Shown in pieces: positions 58,915 to 64,000 of a DNA stretch of 64,000 nucleotides. This DNA comes from Albifimbria verrucaria (Eukaryota > Ascomycota > Sordariomycetes > Hypocreales > Stachybotryaceae). The notes under the pieces were generated by a model, which ran no database searches, was not told where the DNA came from, and saw only the letters and a program-made list of their open reading frames with translations. The translations under genes were made by a program, and so were the position numbers. The stretch spans positions 5,022,001 to 5,086,000 of the forward strand of contig JAHREC010000009.1 of the NCBI GenBank assembly GCA_020081605.1. The letters are read 5' to 3'. The stretch's first letter is position 1. Every line of letters starts with the position of its first letter.

Positions 58915-59871
58915 ATGTTCGGCCTTGGTCACATCACGGGCAGCAATGCTACAGTCTTCGATCCCGACAACGACATCCCTTCTTTGCATGGAAAAGTGAT
59001 TCTTGTAACTGGCGGCAGTGCCGGATTAGGAAAGCAAAGCATTATCTACCTTGCCCGCCAGAACCCAGCCGAGATTTGGCTTGCTGCCAAAACACTCGAC
59101 GATGCGGAAACGGCATGTGAAGATATCAGGAACAGATTCCTGACGCCAAGCTGAAGCCGCTTCAGCTAGACCTAGCTTCGTTCAAATCCATCAATCAGGC
59201 GGCTGTAACAGTTCTGGCCCAGGTGACTCGCCTTGACATCCTCATGTTGAACGCTGGCGTGATGGCAATTTCGCCTGGCGTAACCGAGGACGGATATGAG
59301 AACCAATTTGGCATCAATTACATGGGGCATGCACTACTCACAATGCTTTTACTTCCTGTACTTGATAAGACGACCAACGCAGGGGCAGACGCTAGGATTA
59401 TTGTTGTTACCTCGTACAGCCACTGGAACGCACCGGAGGAGGCATCCTTTTGACAAACTGAAGACTGCGGCGGAGGACATGAATCCTTTCAAACTTTACG
59501 CACAAAGCAAACTGGCCAATATACTTTTCGCTCGCCAATTCGCGAAGGAGTATCCGAGGTTCACAATTGCAGCCATTCACCCCGGTGCGGCCGATACCGC
59601 TCTACAAGCCAACGTCACAGGTGTAGGATTCGTTGAAGGTATGATCAGCTACCTCCAGAACAAACTGATTTTATATCAACCGGTCGAAACGGTTGCAAAG
59701 CATCAAGTCTGGGCTGCAACGACCGAACATATTCAAAACGGAGAGTACTACGAGCCGCTTGGAATTGTTGCCGAGAGAAGGCCCGAAGCAAAAGACGAAA
59801 GACTGGCCGAGAAGCTCTGGAAGTGGACCGAAGAGGAATTACAAACTTGGCGAGCAAGACAAGGATCATAA
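58915..59871 (+). CDS. Short-chain dehydrogenase/reductase
   Basis: 319 aa NAD(P)-dependent oxidoreductase, no intron. Motifs are the nucleotide-binding TGGSAGLGK at about residues 33-41, the NAG (LMLNAGVMA), INYMGHALL, catalytic Ser in VVTSYSHW, and YAQSK with the catalytic Tyr and Lys, then HPGAADTALQ. Breaks at 59135, 59441 and 59448-59451 each fit one missing base; with them 960 bases, 320 codons. It resembles the retinol-dehydrogenase/WW-oxidoreductase-like branch common in fungi. Substrate unknown. Confidence 0.88.
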
Positions 59872-60796
59872 GAACTATTTGCATACCAGACGTCGTATGG
59901 CCCTGATCTAAGCCGCGCCTTCGTCATGAAAAGTTTAGATGTACATAGGATAGTATGTGCAGTACCTCGCATGGTATGAGTTGATAAAGAGACTTATCCC
60001 GCAGTCTGAAGACGTTTGGTAATTGAATAGCGAAATTTGTTGTCTCTGATTTGTGCAAGATGCGCCTAGTAAGGAACGTCATCTTGCTCTCATAATCCCT
60101 CCAGTTTTTCACCATGGCATAGCGGTGAAGCTCGTGTTTTACAATCTTCTACTCGAAAATGCTTATCAAGCGCCCGTGAGAAAATGGTTAGTTACATAAA
60201 AGCAAGTTGTTGCAGTGCGGTGATTTACTGTACAGCACTGTACAGCAGGACTCGACGCTATCCAATGTCAGTCCTTGTCAAAGAATCTTTTATGTTGCAT
60301 TCATCCCTTTTCGCAATTCAGCAACCATGTTTTAGCGTCAGCTGCGCCCATTTACTCTGAGGTTTGCATAAAGAAATCCTACAAGAGGCAAAGTGCGGCA
60401 ACATGCCTTTGTTCTTAATTTAGTTTCACGAGAATACGAAACTTTGAGTCAAAGAGAAGCTCTCAACACAGTGTATTACAGTGCTGTAAGACATCAAAAG
60501 AAAGGAAATGATTCTCATTGTCCTTCTTGACCGCTTTGGAAGCAAAGGTACAGTACAGTAGTATAGTATGTACGGTACTGTATGTACTGTAGTTTCGATC
60601 AAACGTCTTACTATGTACGGTACCCGTAGTCTATTTATTCAGAGCATTCCTTTCACAAAGGGAAACTAAAAGTGTTCTTTGGAAACTTGATCAACCAATC
60701 TGTGAACTTTAAGATATATTCAGGGACCAGTGTACTGTATGCAGGAGATCTATCATTTCAACGACAAAGCTATTGGTAAACAAGCCCGCGGCTATC
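59872..60796. other. Intergenic with GTAC-rich palindromic words
   Basis: Between 60220 and 60740 short self-complementary words such as TGTACA, GTACAGTAC and TACGGTACTGTA recur, densest at 60547-60630. No gene is supported. It includes the promoter of the F-box/ankyrin gene. Confidence 0.5.
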
Positions 60797-63016
60797 ATGG
60801 TATACAAATATTCAACATGGAATGGATTGCCATCAGAGATTCGGCTTGAAATCTTTTGGCGTCTCGATTTTGAAACTTTGGCCAGTCTTGCGCGAGTTGA
60901 TAAAAGCACCAAAGCTACGGCTGAAGAAGTGCTCTACAGGAAAGATGCCTTGCGCCCTTCGTCGCCGCCAGAGGCGGGATTTTGGGCAGCCAAGAACAAC
61001 TTACTGAGCACTCTGAACAAACTCGTTTTGTTCAATGAAAGTAGAACTGACGTGGATATTTCCACACTAGTCAATGCCAAATGGATGATTCCACATCCAT
61101 GGCGTAACGTTGACTCCGATGACGACTATCTTGGGCCCCTTGGCTTTGGAATGAGTCTTTGCCCCGTCTCCGGTATCTATCGGCTCTACACTTTGCAGCT
61201 GAAGGTGGACACGATGCGATAGTCGCACGACTGATAGAAGCGGGTGCTAACATCAATGCTGGAGCAACAAGCCGGGGTTTTATGCTTCTCTGTGATCATC
61301 CTATCGGGAAGTTACACCTCTGTACTATGCTCTTGTGAACGGGAATGCATCGACAGCTTCACTTCTTCTAGAAAAAGGTGCAAGCCAGAACATTGCAATC
61401 TCTGAGTCCGGCGGTGCAGTATTCACAGCCTTACATTTTGCTATTTTTGCAAATCTTACCACAGTTGTTGATGAGCTATTGACCACATACAACGCCAATG
61501 TCAGCTACGCGGCGGTTGGTGGCGTGGCACCAATTCACATGGCTGTACTCAGTCCAGATACCATCGACTATCTTCAAAAACTTATTGATGCCGGTGCTCT
61601 TGTTAGTCCCGAGTTCAAATTCGGCGTGAAGCCACCACTCCCGGCCCTCCCTGTTTCAAGCCTGGCTACGGTCTTCCACCTCCTCATAATGCTTGAGGAT
61701 GAAGAAGTCTCGCTGAAAGCTTTTAATATCCTGCGCGCTGCTGGCTTGTCTATTGACACTGAGGATGCTCGGCGTATATCACCTGTGCATCGTGCCATAG
61801 ACGCCTTTAAACCTTCCATAGCAAATCGGCTGCTCGAACAAGGCTTCGGACTCTTCCATGGGGCCTTTTCCAAAGAAAACTGTTTGTTGTTCTTATGGCG
61901 AGCAATCAACTACAGTTATACATTCAAAAATACCCCAAATCACCCGACTGCGCTTTACGGTGCGCGAAGTTGCTTGTCAATGCTGAGGCTGAAGTTGTGT
62001 TTGATGTTGTTAAGGCTTTCCTTGACATAGGCGAGTTTCAAGTTGCCGACTTTTTGTTTCCATACATAAATAACCAGCCAAGTAATACAGACGATTGGGT
62101 GGTCAGTCTTGAGCCGAAGATAGATCGCCTCACCCGCCACAATATAGGAATTCTGGAATTCCTCATAAGGAACTGCCCTCCTAACTTGGGGGATGCGGTG
62201 CCTAAGATGGAAGGATCTTATTATTGATTTTTTCACAGCCCAGTTATCGTCCTCGATTGTGTTATCACGTTCCTCATGCAACACGCAGAGGAAGGGTTGA
62301 CAAAGTCCGTCGATGGATGCAATAACTTAATGGGATTGCTCAAACACTTACATCCATCATTTACTTGAAAATGAGGGGATAGATGAACACGACCTCAACT
62401 CGGCAGTGGCGTTGCTTCTCGAGATTGGAGTAGACCTCAATGCTCAAAATCGTAATGGCCAAACAACATTGCACCACGTTGCAAAGCGCCTGAAGAATTC
62501 TCATCGCAACCGCCAAAACATGCCAAAAAGCACGAAGAATTAACACGCGGATTTAACAAGATCGGCGCTCTTCTACACCGCGGGGCACTCAGAAATAACC
62601 GCGATAAAGCCAACATGACACCTCATGATATCCTTGAAGAAGAGGAAGGAATGGAAAACATGATAGGTAAGTTTACTAAGACGTGAATGTTCATGCCACC
62701 TAGCACATTGAAGTTGCTAATGTGAGTGGACACTACAGGAGCGTCTTTCTCCATGCCCACACCAGTTATGTGGGGTAAGCCCGGATATGGAAGCCCCGAA
62801 AGACTTCCTATAAGTCACCCGTACACGAAGTCGGAACAGGACGACATGATAAGGGATATTGGTTATCTTAAAGAGTATACTCATTTCAATGAGCCCTCCA
62901 TTATCAAGTCCGATGAGACGACGGAAGATGCTGACCTTTATGTTGCCGAGTCTGAGGCACTCTTCAACGCTGCCTTGGAGAAACTGTCCCTTCTAGAGAG
63001 CGAGGAAGGAAAATGA
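60797..63016 (+). CDS. F-box plus ankyrin-repeat protein, frame broken several times
   Basis: The first ~45 residues are an F-box (GLPSEIRLEIFWRLDFETLA). Ankyrin repeats follow: LHFAAEGGHDAIVARLIEAG, YYALVNGNASTASLLLEKGA, ALHFAIFANLTTVVDELL, later VALLLEIGVDLNAQNRNGQT with LHHVAKRL. The last exon after an intron (62666-62738) is acidic and may be a tail of separate function. Breaks at 61162-61165, 61306-61308 and 61926-61930 fit missing C, G and A; more lie between 62220 and 62600 that I did not fully resolve. F-box/ankyrin proteins are presumed ubiquitin-ligase adaptors whose repeats bind the target. A decaying paralogue cannot be excluded because of the number of breaks. Confidence 0.65.
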
Positions 63017-64000
63017 CGGAGTTAAAGTTTATGGAATAAGACGTTCATTCATTGCTATATCATGCGCTGATTAAGACTGGATGTGATTCTGTGTCTCACT
63101 CACAGTTCAATCATTCGTAACAGGCAAGGCAGACCAGGATAGTGGGGCAATGACGTAGACAGCTCTTTCCCTACTGTGCACTTGAAGACTATCAGAATCC
63201 AGTATCTGTGCCACATTAGGAATTAATATATTCGTTCACGGCTTACCGGATGATATTGTAGCCTCCAAGTGATCCGAAATACATTTTATTGAGCTTGGCT
63301 AGACTTCGAGGGCTACAACTAGTCAACAGGTAGATGAGGAAAACAAAAATTCATCTTCTTGACGACAAAGTATCTATAGACGGATATGTGCATGCTTTAG
63401 GATCAAGTGAAAACAACGCGAGGGCAAAAATCTGTCAGAGCCGCAATCGCTCCCGCAAGAGTCGAGTTCGATGTGTGGTCAAGGCTTGGGAATTCGGCCC
63501 AAGAGTGCCCATAAAAAGAGGATCACGGATAAGATTATTGTCAATGAGCCAGCCATCAGATGCCGCTTCGCCGTTCCACACTACTAGAGGCACTAAAGAG
63601 ACTGACTAACGTCAGATATTAGTTCCATTAGCTTCTAAAAATTAGTCTCCTCTAGAATGTAGCGTCACATTCTGGTTTTACGAGGCAGCCAAGTGCTTCG
63701 AAGGCAAAGGCTACCGTAGTAATCTATCACACCTATGTGGTAGGCTAACGGCAAACCGCCTCAAACCCCTCTTTGAAGCGACAAGGCTGTGATTATTATG
63801 CTCATTTTAGAAGGAGTTACTTTCCACTTCAGCCTCGAACATGTATTGGCCAGGGAAGAAGCAGGGAGTTGCAATGCTCCAGATTTTATTACGAGACTGA
63901 GACGACTCCACGGTGATTTTGCCCCATATGGATGGTGATAGGCTAGCTGACAGCAGCGGCTCCACGGCCCATTAAGGCATATTTCCCCATTAAGAAGCAA
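63017..64000. other. Window edge, no gene supported
   Basis: An ORF at 63334-63609 (+) and an open minus-strand frame reaching the edge (63761-64000) are unrecognised. The latter could be the end of a gene that continues outside the window. Confidence 0.35.

Noticed and set aside
63761..64000. Minus-strand ORF at the window edge as a gene
   Set aside because: Too little sequence and no recognisable motif; left as unassigned.

Overview
The window is nuclear DNA of a filamentous ascomycete, most likely a Sordariomycete of the Hypocreales type. The evidence is short GT-AG introns of 45-80 bases with CTAAC-like branch points, CT-rich upstream leaders, palA (pH signalling), MRE11 and MCH1 orthologue-like genes, Zn2Cys6 regulators and secreted plant-wall hydrolases. 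I cannot name the species.

Read this first: almost every long gene is interrupted by single-base frame breaks, and nearly all are explained by one base missing from a run of G or C (less often A or T). Conserved housekeeping genes (MRE11, palA, MCH1) are hit as often as accessory ones. For at least ten genes, adding back the inferred missing bases makes the summed exon length divisible by three. I therefore treat the breaks as consensus errors and annotate one gene across each break. CDS spans are gene spans, introns included.

Layout. 0.1-4.3 kb: an F-box protein and a cytochrome P450. 5.9-10.5 kb: MCH1 transporter and MRE11 nuclease. 10.8-12 kb: tRNA-Asp and tRNA-His. 12.3-14.8 kb: a divergent pair, a PDI-like protein with an HDEL tail but no CxxC, and a secreted prolyl-4-hydroxylase-like dioxygenase. 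15.5-24.3 kb: an unknown conserved protein, a pseudo-aspartic protease with a membrane anchor, an enoyl-reductase-like dehydrogenase and palA. 25.4-45.2 kb: a carbohydrate-use cluster of sugar transporter, GH10 xylanase, beta-galactosidase with a DUF5597-like tail, Zn2Cys6 regulator, GH3 beta-glucosidase, tannase/feruloyl esterase and GH78 alpha-L-rhamnosidase. 46.5-63 kb: a PhiA-like wall protein, tRNA-Gly, a regulator-like protein without a zinc cluster, a secreted alpha/beta hydrolase, an M13 peptidase, a second Zn2Cys6 regulator, a short-chain dehydrogenase and an F-box/ankyrin protein.

How the genes may work together. The 25-45 kb block looks like a fungal counterpart of a polysaccharide-use locus: secreted enzymes open hemicellulose and rhamnose- or phenolic-decorated glycosides, the permease imports the products, a beta-galactosidase without a signal peptide may finish the work inside the cell, and the local regulator may control the set. 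The PDI-like/hydroxylase pair resembles the animal collagen prolyl-4-hydroxylase, where a PDI subunit supplies solubility and ER retention to the catalytic subunit. Both ideas are inference from gene content and motifs.
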